A DNA stretch of 64,000 nt from Hypsibius dujardini (lineage: Eukaryota > Tardigrada > Eutardigrada > Parachela > Hypsibiidae): assembly GCA_001579985.1 (NCBI GenBank), contig LRSR01003805.1, positions 31,879-95,878 on the forward strand. Direction: 5' to 3'. Position 1 is the first letter of the stretch; the number at the start of each line of letters is the position of its first letter. Position numbers and translations under genes: made by a program. Of this stretch, positions 1-14,000 are shown in pieces. The notes beneath the pieces were generated by a model that was given only the letters and a program-made list of their open reading frames with translations, ran no database searches and was not told the DNA's origin.

Positions 1-157
1 ACAGCAACATTGGATTCCACCCATTGCATATTCCCGACAAGTGGTTTTCATGGAGAATGGCAACTTCTCTGACGCAGCCAAGCTCCTTAATTAGTATCAG
101 CGCTCCAATTAATAACGCAGTTACGCCCACTACTGCTTTAGCCAAGATTTTTCCCAT
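1..157 (-). CDS. Possible 5' end of a membrane or secreted protein gene running off the left edge
   Basis: On the minus strand an ATG at 157 opens a frame with no stop down to base 1 (52 codons), so any gene continues outside the window. The encoded start is a hydrophobic segment of about 20 residues behind a short MGKILAK lead, followed by ELGCVREVAILHENH. This looks like a signal anchor or signal peptide. The layout vaguely recalls paraoxonase/arylesterase N-termini, but too little is present to claim the family. No splice site or homology supports it, and a chance open frame is possible. Confidence 0.3.
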   Translation of the reverse strand, partial: MGKILAKAVVGVTALLIGALILIKELGCVREVAILHENHLSGICNGWNPMLL

Positions 158-1486
158 TGAAGAGCTGTTGCTTTTTCCCTTCCTAACCAATATCGCTTTT
201 ACGTGTATCAGTAAGACTGCTCCTTTTCACCGCTCTGCCAATCCCAACAACTCTACTTTAATCCCGTTAGTGGCCAAGGCCAGTTCCAGTCTCATCCTCC
301 ACGGAGACCTGCGGCAATGCCAAGAGCGACCGACCTGCAACTTGGCCCAATTCGCCAGCTTCCTTCACTTTCCCCTGGACGAAGACGGGCAGATGTGTGC
401 AGGAGACGGGCAGCATTGCGATTGCAAACATGCCAGTTGCCTCGGTAAGAAATAAAGATATTGCGCTGCTGTCTCGACTTTTGGACGGGGGGTTGAATAG
501 GGCGACTATGCAGCGGCAATGACATGAATTATGGTTAACCATCCTTGTGTTCGCAATTTAAACATGAAAAGCAAAAGGGGTTTTTTTCATAATTTCAACT
601 TGAAAAATAAAAATCTCTGCGAGAATTGATAGAAGTATCGTAGGTACTATTTATTAATTTGTGAATAAACATTATCTCAGGTAGGGAGATACATCTCCAG
701 CAATATCTTTCCCGGCTGTTGTTGTTGTGGTAGACGGTAAGATAACCGTCCGTTTGCTTAGTGAACTTAGGACTACACACCAGGTGACCGACAGGCCACA
801 TCATGATTCATAGTTCAGTTCATCTGCATTTTGGACTGTCCGCCTAACTTTATAGCCAACATTGCCCACAAAAAATAGCTACGGTAAAAACACACCTTGA
901 GCTTCAAATATTATCCTGAAGACTGACTCTCATCGGAAGGACCGTCAGACTTTGACCGGCCGTATTACAACCTGTAACCTTGAGTGCTGGAGATTCGATT
1001 AATTGCTTAATCATCTACCGGTTGCGAGTGTCATCGCATCAATTTTTCACAATAATAATCCACCTCCCGTCAGTCAAGTATCTGCATTGCTTATGCCTTT
1101 GACGCAATTATTGGATAAAAAATAAAACCGTTAGCAGATAAAAAAATGCCTTTCGCAAATACTATACTACCCGTGACCGTGCATACACGCATAACCACAA
1201 CCTTGTCGGACTATAAAAACCTCTCAACATCCCACTAATATTTTATAAGGGTAGCGCCTATTTGTGGTATTTAATCCACCTAAAAAATTGAACAGGACAC
1301 TGTTATGGTCATGTGAATAGATATTCACAGAGATCTTGCACTCGATTAAATTTGAAGTCAACTTTTTTCATTATTGTAAAGTACAATCTTGTCGCCGCAT
1401 GGGACATAACATTGTGTATGATATCTCGTTAGGTGCCGTAATCGAATTTTCGGTTCCATTATTCCATAATATTCCATTATTTTCAG
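158..1486. other. Non-coding stretch upstream of the first recognised exon
   Basis: AT-rich DNA with no exon I can support. The 5' exon or exons of the mosaic gene, including its signal peptide, are not recognised here, and may lie here unseen or left of the window. The polypyrimidine run and AG at 1481-1486 are the acceptor of the first recognised exon. Confidence 0.4.
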
Positions 1487-2049
1487 GCGATACGGTGACG
1501 CTTCGTGGGCCCACCGGCCGATATGGAAGCCTCCAAGTTCCGTACAGCCTCAACAACGCCGACACACCCCGGCACGAACAATTTGGTTGGCTTCAATTTT
1601 GTCGCGACTCTTTTGTAGGAATGAATAATAAAATAGCCGAATCATGGAAATTACATTCCAAGATTATTTGCGGTCAGATGAAATTTGAACCGCAGGAATA
1701 TTCAGGTAAAATTTTTGTTTGAATTCTATAATATGAAAAAAATTAATGGTATAAAGTTTAACACAGCTTACAGGTCTTCAGATACAGCTAGACGGACTTG
1801 AACTGCCTGACGCTCCGGATGTCGATGAGAAGGAGCAGTTTTATCTGCCCTACACAGTGACATGCACCGGCAAGGAAGCGAAATTCAGCGATTGCAGTTT
1901 TCTCAAGAATGAATCTGCCATTGCCGATTGCAAGGGCCCCGTGACCGTCTACTGTAAAAACGGAACGAAAATTCGCCTGGCCGAGCCGAGCCTCACGGGC
2001 AGTACTGACCCGGAGGACTCGGAGTTGCTAGTCTTTATGAACAAAATCG
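1487..2049 (+). other. SRCR domain, two exons
   Basis: Exon 1487-1705 encodes the N-terminal half, with VTLRGPTGRYG, then LQFCRDSF and IICGQM, matching the SRCR pattern. Exon 1774-2049 gives the C-terminal half (VTCTGKEAKFSDCSF, then DCKGPVTVYC). Cysteine spacing fits an SRCR fold, although the WGTVCDDGW core is degenerate. The phase-1 join at 1705/1774 is consistent. Confidence 0.8.
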
Positions 2050-5000
2050 GTTAGTAAAATCAAATCCTGTCTGTCTGTCTCAAACGACAGAAGTTCGGTA
2101 ATTCCACCGAGCTAACCGGTGAAATTGCCGCCCCGCTGTAGTCGGATGGGGGCGAAGGCCTAAACGGTCGACCTGCCGGCTCTGCCTTGATTGCCCTACC
2201 TTCAACCGCGACAGCTTCACACTAAGCCGAGCCGTCATACACGAACAGGTCATCTTCAGACGGCAGACAAATCGCAGACTCACAATCAGCCGGCACATGC
2301 AAACCCGCGTTCGCCTCCATCATTGCTTGATTGATTTGTTTTCATCTGCGTGATTAGGTTGACGCTTGAGCTCACAGATCAGTTGTTTCAGCGTTTGGAA
2401 AATGCTTAAAATTATTTATGCTCAAATCTGATTTACGAGTCTATTAAAACTGATTACACTTAGCGAGTAATTAGGAGGTTAAGATAGTCCCAAAAGCGGG
2501 AGTAATAAGCAGAATTTTGTTTAAAGCCAATCAATGAATCTGCCCTCCGCAATTGTGTACATTGTTTAACATTAATAATTATCAAATGAGTCTTCCGCTC
2601 TCTATCTCATGCTCACTGCGTTAAGTGTTTGATATACTACCGGTACAGAATTTTTTTCCTCATATTTGGCGAATGTTAGCAGTGGGAATAGTCTCTTTTC
2701 TGGGTAAAACTGAATATTCCGCACTTCTCATTTTCACGGTTCGTCCTGTATGAACGTTTTAGGTGAGCGTGGACAAAGATGCAGCATCAATAGGGAAAAT
2801 TGCCCTTTTATTACTAGTGCGGCTTGTATGCCTTTGTCGATGTGTATAACAGTGCTAAAGTTATTGAAAATGCAGTTTTAGTAGCATAAAGTAATCCTAT
2901 AAATGTTGCCGTCATATATTGTGGCCAGTCCACCGTCCTCATCAACAACACCATACGCACGCTGACGAAGGGGATATACATTTCCGTTAGCATTCATAGT
3001 GTTGCACCATTGTCCTGGAGGGTAGTAGGGACCAACTATGAGTTTGCTGTAATTGCTCCGGAAATTGACAGGAACAGCCACCCAAATCTTTTCAGGCGCT
3101 GTCCGTCACTGGGAAATTGTAGCTCCAGTTAACTCTGGTGGTGAAATTCTTAAACCCTCCATTCCTTGATTGTGTCCCAAGAAACGACAAAGTGATAACA
3201 TCATTCTCCGCTGATTTGCTCCACATTTGGAAATTATTATTGGGTGATGGAGCGATCACGCCTCCAAAACGAACAATCCCATCGGGCACATTCCTCAATA
3301 CATAACTGATTAAGTCTTGTGAACCGGGACAATATGACATGCCCTGACATCTGTTCGACACGGCCGTGTCGTAGGCGTTGTGGTGGTTCTTATCGTAGGG
3401 GTTGTAGTTGTGGTTGTCGTAGGGGTCGTCGTAGTCATCGTAGTTGTAAACACGGTAGCTGTTGCGATTGTGATTAAATATATCGATTTTGTAAGAAATG
3501 CATGATTAAGAGGTGACTACTAGGATTCATCAACTGTAGCGCCGGTCAGCCTGGGTCAACCATAGCAAAAGATTTCGACCAATAGCTAAATCCAAATACA
3601 TTTTAAAAGTTAAAGCATCGCAATTAAAGATGATATGTTTTTAGAGTATTCATGGCTTCTGGCTCTTTGTAACCTGCTGTGGTCACCAACTCACCCCGGT
3701 TTTGATGAGCAACACGATACTGTTGTATGAAGGGGAAAGTCTCCTGGCGGTTCGCTTTTTCAACACTCGAGAGCTCGCCAAGAAGCTTTATGCATGTCTA
3801 ATATTGTCTCATTCGACGCATAGGCTTACGGGCACGCAGTAGAGCAACCAGATTTTCAAAAATGAAAACATCACGACTATCTACTGGTCATCAATCAGGC
3901 GCTCGATAAAACTATATTCTCTCCATCTAAGGCGACAGTTATATTCCCCATTACGTGGATCTCGTCCGTGCTTGCACCGTACATTTGCACATGTGTACAT
4001 GTGTAAAAATGCCCCTACTGATGAAACTTAAGTTAATATCTTTAACAATCGAGATACGAATTAAATATTAAACACGGACCTTGAAGCAGGAGTTTTGAAG
4101 TATTTATTAAGTAGCCTATCTCGCCGCTGGCGTTACTTATCCAGTCTGGCGCACAGGTCGTCTGGCACAAGTTCAATCAGCATCAATAATTGCTGACTAT
4201 CATTGTTCTGCTTGATAAAAATGGTTTATTTTGTTACACTTACTACGGTTATCAGCTTTAACGAAAAGATCCCAAAAGAGTATCTCTAAGTGCGTTGGGG
4301 TTCCATTGGCAGGACCTACTCGCAGCAGGTAGAGCACCATGACGACCATACCGAGATTTGCCCAAAACATCCTAGCCGATTTTTCTGTGATTGAACTTCA
4401 TGGAGAAAAGCAACTTGTTTGGCTTGGTTTGGCCAGAGAGAAGCGCCGAATGAAATTCCCATAATTTGGAGTAGCTAAAGATGCTTTTTATACTATAATA
4501 ACAAGAGACCTATGCTGTTTGTGACTTCCGGTGAAATTTTGATCCATCTGTAACCGTCTAACTTGTAGGTCACTTCTTGTTATAGTGTTTGCAAAATTTG
4601 AAAACCTTTAATGTAGTTTTTGATTTATGGTAATACATTTTACACTCTTATCGTAGACTTTTCATGCGCTAATTTCCTAAACATAACAATAAATGATTAT
4701 CGTTTTAGCTGGATCGAGTTTTTTATGTTTTGACCGACTAACTTTCGATGAAGTAACAAAATGATCATTTAATACTCTAGATGGAATCATACACGATTGT
4801 GTCTAACAACCATTATCGTCAGTCATGACAAGTGCCTTTCAAGGAAGCGCATTTCCGTAAACCTCTGCGACCGTCTAGAAATAATTGAAACGACAAACGG
4901 TACTGGAATCACCCTGAGCTTTTAATGAAATATCATAAATATGCGTCAGGGTATTTGAGCTATCCGTTTCTGCCCGTATCACTAAAACACCTTTATTATG

Positions 5001-8000
5001 CTTTAAAAGACCGTCTTGACGTACTAACAAAAACTTGAATATGGCGAATCCGATAGACCAAGAAAACCGTACTGTTTAATGCATTTGTCCCTCCTTGTGC
5101 CTGCTTTATGCCACCCGTCTGCTATCTTTTCGCCCTTTTGAAATTAGATTTTTTCAACCTTGGGCCTAGTTACGTCCATTAGCTGTTTGTCCGTCTGTTT
5201 CCTGTCGGTTATCCATCAATCCATCAATTGCCCATTCGTTCGTCAGTCCTCCGTCTGTTAACTATTACCAATCAGTGAGAGTTCGTTGAAAGTCTGCCAG
5301 ACCAGACCATAAACCAGTCTGATGTCTGTCCATCCACCTTCTGAGTGAGCGTCCGTCTTGCTATTACTATTTTATTTGGACAGTATAGAGTGCCGCATTA
5401 ATTATGTTTTGAATAATATTAAAGGCCAGTGGTCGACGGTCTGCGGGAAAGAATGGTCGGCTTCCGACAACACCCTTGCCTGTCAAAATGCCGGTCGAGT
5501 TGACCCGTTTGACCGAGCCCAAGGACGATCTTGTTGGGAGCACTGGTTCAATCATCAGCATCTTGATTGGACCGTCCATTCGGGATATTATTTAGTGTAC
5601 AGTGAGAACATCGAGCGTATCCTGCCCGTTTACTGTGACATGGAAACGGACGGTGGCGGCTGGACACTGGTCTTTAATGCAAATTTCACGACTGACAAGT
5701 CTATCAGGTGGGATGCCAAGTCTATTTATCAGCAAAATCGTTATGACCCGGAGGTCTACAATGACTACTCAATCCTCGACATGGCAGATTCCTTTCAGGT
5801 ATATCGTTGTAACTTTTTTTACAACGTTCGCTTCACCCAAACCCATCGTGACAAAAAGCTTTCACCTTTTTTGACATGCAAAAAAAGTGGTTTCCATTCA
5901 AGTTTTACGTTGCCTAACTTTTGCAGATTGGAGACGCTCCGTTGGAATTTCTCATCAAAGTGACGCCCCTGGACCCTCTCAGACCCGCAAGTATGTTGCA
6001 AGTGACCTACCCCAAGACACACTCGATGAATGCCACCAGCCAACCAACCCAAGCCCAAGACGGTCTGACTATTCAAAACGCAGTTGGGATGGATTTCAAC
6101 GGCGGTGCTACAGTCCCCATCTCCACTGAATACTCCGGTTTCCAACTGGGCATGCCATGGGTTTATATTCCAGAGGGCCAACCGGAAGGCAAAACTAAGC
6201 AGGCTTACTACACCATGCTGAACAAAGCCTGTCTTGATCAAATTCTGTCCTCGCCTGAGCAAGTGCTGGATAATTGCGCCGTCCCAGCACCAGCCCCGAC
6301 GCCTGCGTCGAACGCCTCACTAGGACTACCAGCTCCCGTCTCCGCTTCAGATTTGGGCGCAGCACCAGCACCAATATCAGTCTCAGCATCAGGATCTGCA
6401 CCCGCATCACTGTCTGCCTTCCCTGAAGATGCAGTCCTCAGTCGACACAAACGGCAAGCAAGCCCAGCGCCTTCCTCGTTACCAGCAGCAACACAAGTCA
6501 ACTTTATTCCGCCTGCAAGTACGAACACCCCCCCCCCAACTCGTTCCACAAAAACCTTTTCACAACATTTTCTAGTAAAATTTAAAGACGCGGATTCCTC
6601 AACAAGTACATTGAATTAAGTATTTTTTAAAAAAGTGCATTAACCATTTGTGTACGTGATGCGTCGTGTCTCACTTCTGTGCGTATATTATAACTACGGT
6701 ATTAATAGTGTAAATGTATGGGCCGCTGTTTCTGCCAGAAGACCTCCTTGTACACCAACACATTTGTATACTGTGTATGTACTGTAATGACCAAATATTT
6801 TATGGTCTTTCGCTATATAACTAATTTTTCTGAACAGTGAGAAAGAATATTTTCCTAACATTTTTTTCGCTGATGACCGGTTTATAGAGGACACGTAGAG
6901 CAGTACATAAACAGATATTCTGGTTTACACAGGTTTACTCAGATTGAGCCATATCAAAATTCTCCTAATCTTAGAAGATTGGGGACACTCCCACGAGGTG
7001 TTTTCATTGAGTCCTTATTTGTTTCAGCCGGGTTTCCCTTTGGCGTTCTTGGTGCGCCACGCGAAATAGATCGGATCTTTGACCGTAAGCTCCCTAAAGC
7101 GCGTATTAGCGTATTCGTTCGCAGCAAATATCAGCTGATCAAGGAAGCCCCTATCGTGGACTGCAAGTTCATGGATTACCTGCTGGACGGAAATCGCTAC
7201 CTTGAGAACGGCATGTTTGCGTCCTCATCCCTCCTTCTCAATGACAATATAACCCGTACCGAGCCCTTCTTTAATCTCAATGCTCACAATAGCTTCCTGA
7301 CGGACCCGGCCATTGGCGGCGGGTGAGTTCAGTGACGCGGCAATTTCACAATACACAAAATAAAGTATGAAAATGAAACTCAAAACCCGTGTTCTTAGTA
7401 GTTAATCATCCCTTTTTATTTGTTCGTCTGATAAAAATGCATTAAAACCGCATTACCAAGTGTTACTAAAAATATTACGCTGGAAGCAAGGAATTTTTTG
7501 CCAGACAACTTAACTGAAAATGTGTGTAAAAATACTTGCAAAAAGCGTGTGTAGTTATTTTTTAAAGAACTCAAACATTAACTGATTATAGATTTGTGGT
7601 TGCTCCATTCCTAGGTGGGTCAACTCTCCGGACGATTTTAACCCTTGGTTGATGGTTGATTTGTTGACGCCGCATAAACTGACGTCAATTATTACAGCTG
7701 GAGCCAGAATCTACCTCAACGGCAATAAAAGCGGGAGTGAGCCGACCTATATATCGCAGTTTAAAGTGGAAACTGGGGCGGATGATAACGAGGGTAGGGA
7801 CGGAGGGAGGCTAAAAAAGCTGGAGGTGCGACCGGATGAGTATCGCATTTTTCGGCCGAAACAGAGTCCAGATCAAATCACCATGACAAGGCTCACAACT
7901 CCCATTGATAATGTTCGCTTTGTAAAGTTGCATCCTGAGAAGGTGGAAGGATCGGGTAAAACCTTCAAAGTGCCAGGCAGTCTGGCAGTGGGGAATGCTA

Positions 8001-11000
8001 AGGAATCTTTTGGACTGCGTTGGGAACTTACTGGTATGTTGAGTACGGTTCTCAGAAGGGTACAAAATGTTAAAATAATATTATTATTTATATTTCTATA
8101 AGCCTATGTAAAACCTCTCGTTCTTGATATTTTTCCTAAAATTATCTAAGCAGCTTATTAGTGCCCAAATATAAAAGGTGCAACAATTGTGTATGTCCAT
8201 TTAAGTAAAAGTTGGGTTCATGTATCATGTATGATGAAATGAAAATGAAAACACTTACGAAAGAACCACTTTCGTGCCTCTTGTCTGACCTGTACTACAT
8301 TTAGAGTCATCGAAGATTCTTTCCGCAGGCATTGAAGCAAGGCAAGATTCTACACAATTCGGCTTTGTAAACTTGATCTCATTTTGTAAATGTGTGCCTA
8401 AATACGTCATAAATAGGGTTGTTTATATATTTAAATTGTTATTTAATATACTCAAAAGGAGTGTTTTTCTTTAAATAAAATCTATTTTTAATTTTGTTTA
8501 ATATCAGAATTGTTTTTTATTTTATTTAAAATGTCATTTAAAATACAATTTTGTGTTTTATTTTATTAATATTTAAATTTTTTCCATAGTAAAATTGGCT
8601 ATTTAAATAACATTTTTCATTTAAATAAATGTCTTCCGGGCAAAAGGTGATCAACGGCTCTGATAGGATGCCAAATCTATCTGAAAGTGATCGTAGACAA
8701 AGACCTATGCAGAAGAATATTCGATATCTTGAGAAAAGGGCACATTTTACGGTTCACGATCCTCATTTTGATGAGTTGATTGTAGTATGTACTGGTCGTC
8801 CTTTCCGTCTTTTCATAGTGCAGTTTGCAAAATCGTCTTCATGGGTTCTCCCAATTTCCCAATTTTATATACAAATTTGTTCCGCAATATTGAAGCAATC
8901 CTAGTTCGCCATGCCGACTTTAACTGAATTTATCGGGCCTACGAATGAAAATAAAATGATGACCGCGACATTCGCTTGTCAGTACAGAAATCTCCCTTTG
9001 AAAAGTCTTTGAAATATTTAAATTAACGCATGTTATTTAAATAGAATATGTTATTTAAATAAAACTTTTGATTTTATTTAAATAATGTTATTATTTCAAT
9101 ACGGCTGTTTTAATTAAATATAATTAAACGTTATTTTATTTAATGTATGGGCAAGATTTAAATTTATTTTATATTTTTATTTAAATTCAAAAGTGTTATT
9201 TAAACAACACTAGTTATAACCCCCCGATAAGTAACAAAAGTATATTTATTTTCACAAATGCGTAGAGGGAAACCGCGACAATAAGTTTTCAAGTTGAGGC
9301 TTCTCTAACTTAACCCGATCATGAATTCTGTTTTATTTCGGAAATCCCAGGGGCTTGATTGGATTATCGAAGGAGTATATTTGGCAGAAGAGTGCTCTTT
9401 TTGAAATGCACAAATGTTCTATGAGCAAATAAAGTTGCTGAACCGATATATAATGAAAAGAGCGAAACAGCATCGAGTGTATGCTATGAGATTTTGTAGA
9501 TCCACATATCCTGTTAAAAGTGTAATCACTAACATCACACGAATAGACTAGAGAAACTAAAAGTTACCATTTAAAAAATAAATAGAAATGTGATTCAAGT
9601 TAAAAGATTATTAACTTTTAGATTTTAACAACTTTAAGATTAGATTTTTATAACTTCCAGATTAACACAATGAATTTATTAACCTTTAAATTTATCATGT
9701 TAGATTAGATTTGAACTTAATTAATTATTCAGTTAGTTAACTTTCAGATTAATAACTTACTTAATTTCTTAGATTTTAATCACTTTTAGATTAGATTTTG
9801 CAATATCCTTAAAAATTGGTTACGGGCCAAACTTATTAGCGTTGGCTTAACGTTTCAAGCATTGATAAATTCTGGATTATTACTAGGTATAGCGAAGCAA
9901 ACAGCAATCAGCAACAAATATATATGTGTAGCAATCTCTCACAGTTGTTTTTTATACTCTGATTAAAGGATGCAAGAAGCAGCCTCGCAGCCAAGACAGA
10001 TACATTTTGGACGACCTTCTGCCCGACGCTCTAGGCACTATGGGCACGGGAATGGACTTCCGAATGGGAGCGCCGGCGGAGAAGATTTGGTTGAGTAAAA
10101 GATGCGTAGGCACTATGTTTGAAATCCGTTTCCCGGAGATGTACCTCATCAAAAGTGTCATCCTTGCTGGACATCCAAATTATCCTGACAAAAACGGTTT
10201 AGTCGTCAAGGAATTTAAACTCATGTTTAGTAAAACGGGTTCGCAAGAGAATCTTAATTGGTATGACGTCACCATGGATACCGGCACCGGTGGTGACCCC
10301 GATAAATATTCTAATCCTAGGTCATTTGAGGGTCCAACAGAAGGGAACAAGCCCACATACAGGTGACACCTAAATAATTTATTATTTTCGGGTTTGCCTA
10401 TTCATTAATGCACAATTAAGAAATTTCTACACTTGACGTAGTTGTGAATATTTTTTATTATAAATAAAACAGAGTAATACCTAGTATAGTTTATTATCAG
10501 CTACAACTGTTACTTGTCGTTGTACTACTCTGAAAATATTGTTTGTAACTTTTAAAAGACTGTACTACTGCCGCTACTACAGGAAAGTAAACATCAGTCA
10601 AAAGCATAATCGGTTATTTTGGTAGGTTTAATTTATTTAGATAATTGGATTATCTAAAAACATTTGTTTGTTATTTCAGGCATTACTTCGATTATCCCTG
10701 GTCAGCCCGACTCGTTCGCTTTCTCGTGACGATAGCTGCCGTTCCTCCGAGCTGCTACATCCGTTTGGAATTCACTGGACGACCGTTGCGTGACGGTTGC
10801 CTCAATCCCTTAGGGATGGAGTCGGGCAAGATTGCGGATTTTCAGCTGACCAGCAGCTCACAACACCAAGTGCCTTGTGATGAAGCCAATCGGACGACCG
10901 ACCCATCTTGTCGCTTCTCTTACGGCCCGGAAAGAGCACGATACGGCGGTCGAGAAGATTACCGCGGGTATGGGGCATGGCGTCCCGCCGCATGGGACCT

Positions 11001-14000
11001 CAAACCTTGGATTTCAGTGGACTTTCGACGACGAGTGCAAATTAACGCTATTGTCTTTGACCATTATGATATGAGCTACGTGGATAAATTCCAACTGAAG
11101 GAGTCCGATGAGGGAGGCTGGCCTAAAGAGTGGGGAGGAGACAGCACATGGCACGATTATTCGGTACACTCTATTACAGTTTGAAATTTAGTTAACGAAC
11201 CTTTTTTAAGGAATAGTTAATAGTGAAATTTTGTTCACACATAAAAGGAATGCCTTTCCGTGTTATATTTCCAACCAAAACTAAGTTTACTTTCAGCACC
11301 AATTATAACCCAAACATGATTCTCGGAAAAATATCTCATTGTACAGGAGGATATGTTAATTCAAGAAAACAATACGAATAGGGAAAAGCGAAGAACCATC
11401 AAATTTTCGTTACCGCAAAAAATATCGATTTAAAAGATGTAATTTGTCGCAACGCATGGGAATCGAGTTCATTCGAGCTAAAATTTCGAAGTACAATGCT
11501 ACATTGTAGTATTGTGGATCTTGCAAATTGTTAGAACCTGACTACCCTACCTCTGTTTGATCAAGTTAATACATTGGTCCAGCCACTTCTTGCTTATAAT
11601 TATTGGAAACTCCATACGCCACACTGTCTGTTTTCATAATGAAAGTTTTCTGTCGCGTCTCCTTATGAGCATTAGAGATTATTTTGCACGCCTCGTTTTG
11701 TAATTTAAATATACAATTTTCTAGCTAGAAATAATGTTGCGTATCTGTTTCTTTCAAGAAATCTAACGACAATAAGTCCTTTACTATTAAATCCATCAGT
11801 GTCCGTCGATTTCAATCCAATAAATTATCAGCAGAGGCAAATAGCTGACTAATAGTTTTTAAAGCAGATCATATGCGTTCTCAACGAGTCCCCTGTAACA
11901 AGAGCATAACCTTGCTCCAGGAGGCACATCAAACGGCAAAGAAATTATATGCAGAGCCGAGGTTTAAAATTAGACCAGATAACCAGTGGTGGATTCACCG
12001 TTGGGTGACTTATGCCAACCTAGCCGTTGCCCCCCTTTCGGGGTGGGGCAAAATTTTAGGCTATTTACATGTTAAAGTTCGCCCCTTCCCGGCTCGGCGA
12101 CGGGGAACGGGAATTCCCTGCAGCAGGGTTACCGTCCCCTCCAGGCCGACCTCAGTTTGCTACTGCAATGCAGGAATCGTGGACTAGCAATTCATAACTT
12201 CGACGATAATAAGTAAATCCACTTGCGTGCGGAAGCCGAAGTAATGTCCGTCAAGAAAGTGAGTAAAGCCTAAGAACGTCGCACGTGCAGGGGTTGAGAT
12301 TTTAATTCCCTGATGGCATAAAATTACCGGAAGTGACCTTTCCCACATTCCTCTACGAAACCCACGGCTTCTGGGAGGCCAATAAAACGCTTATTCAAAA
12401 ATACACTATTAAGTGTGGAATAGAAAACATAACAAAAATAAAAATGAGAGAAACAAGCCGGAATGGGTGGGTAAATATTAAATAAATAATAAGTTTTTGG
12501 AAGAAAAGCCGATTGCAACGAAGAAGAGACACAACTAAAAGTTGCAGCAAAGGGAAATGCTCAACTGCAGAACCGAATTCTCCATCAGGGAGAGTGCGTG
12601 GAAAAATGTGGCCATTGTGGAGAAACGGCAAAGCCTTGGACGTGGTTTCTATATTCTAAACAGATTACTTGGAAAATAATCTTCTCCAGCACTTATGCAA
12701 ACGCAAGACAATTCGGATTTTGACACGAGTTTTTCTCTTAAAGTCATTTTCTGGGGTATAGTATTCAGCAAAATATTTCTTGGATGTGATATGTTCTAAA
12801 TATGCTCCCACAATTTTTCTTCCCATCTGATAAGTGTTTCACTGGGGTAATCGATTATTCTGTCGTTTAAGACCTTGTTTGTAGCCAAAAACTGTCTGGA
12901 AGTTCTGATTCTTGGGTGACTTATTCCAAAGTACGAGAAATTCAGATGGCCCATTCCAAGGCCAATGTCTCATACCAGGAAAACATCCCTTGTCCATACT
13001 CTAAAGTTGTTGTAGCGAGGGGGGCGGTTCGCGTTCTACTTGCTCATGCCGCTTCACTATTAGAATAATCCTCTTGGACAGCGGATGTAAAATTTGTCCG
13101 ATAACTCTCATTTTATTATGTCCTTTTTTTTAAATCAATTTCTAGCTAAACTTCGTTTCAAATGATTCTTGAATTTATTTTGTATGGGATCAATACTTAA
13201 ATGCACTTTATTTAGAAATCATGATAGGGCGAATTAGCATTTTACCGGTAAAAGTAACCACCATCTATTGCTTGCGTCAGGGAAATTTCCTGTCTTTTGA
13301 TTTAGTTATCCGAATTGTAGCTCAACCTGGAGAGAATGCAGGAACGGATGGGAACATACACAGTCTACTATCTGTCACCGCCCATATACTCCAGACACTT
13401 GCGAATATTCCCGACCGCTTTCGACTCATTCAGCATCTTCCCTGATCGCAATGTCAAGTTCGAAATTTTAGGATGCGATGTGTCAAAGGATGGTAAGACA
13501 GCATAATACTGACAGATGATAAACTTGGGCCAATTTTACGAACAATTCTTTGGGAGAGGGAAGTTGGATGTGTTAATTAGGCGAAACACTCTACCCGGAA
13601 CCAGATTCATCACTGGTTTTAACGTTTTGTGAAAAAGTATGCCTCTGTATGTTCAGTTCACAATAGAGCACCAGAGTTTTTCAACAACCGCAACCAAGCG
13701 CTGTACCCGTTCGAACATTACGACTCATACTGGGATAACAATTACACCAACATCCAATGCGCTGAGCAGTGTCTCAGCGAACGCGGATTTGTCTGTCGTG
13801 GCTACTACTATAATGGCGCGAATAAGCAGTGCATTCTCAGTGCCTCTAACCAACAGACATGGAACGTCACCGGAACCAAAGCCGTGGCCGGAGGGACCCA
13901 CTTCTATGACAGGCTCATTCCCTGTACCAAAGACTTAGGCGTAACTAACCCCAATCTGGTTAGCGATACAAGCTTCAGCGCATCCAGTAACGCACCTCAT

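Larger units (their letters stand above)
7028..13492 (+). other. Three consecutive F5/8 type C (discoidin) domains
   Basis: Domain 1 (7028-8033) runs from VDCKF through GMFASSS and NPWLMVDLL to LRWELTGC. Domain 2 (9969-10800) is divergent: it keeps the strand pattern and ends YIRLEFTG. Domain 3 (10780-13492) has the textbook opening CLNPLGMESGKIADFQLTSSS-like segment, AWDLKPWISVDF, and the close HLRIFPTAF then KFEILGC. All joins keep phase (phase 2 at 7322/7615, phase 1 at 8033/9969, phase 2 at 10362/10680, phase 0 at 11163/13321). These folds usually bind glycans or phospholipid. Confidence 0.85.

Noticed and set aside
24-455. Plus-strand 143-codon open frame at the left edge
   Set aside because: No family resemblance and Ser/Thr/Leu-rich translation; it is largely the shadow of minus-strand frames.
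8629-8904. 91-codon open frame in the AT-rich element
   Set aside because: Lies in the core of the subterminal-repeat element with no transposase or other motif; treated as chance.
11986-12190. CAGTGGTGGATTCA start resembling a hAT transposon end
   Set aside because: No matching inverted end and no target duplication could be found nearby, so not listed as an element.
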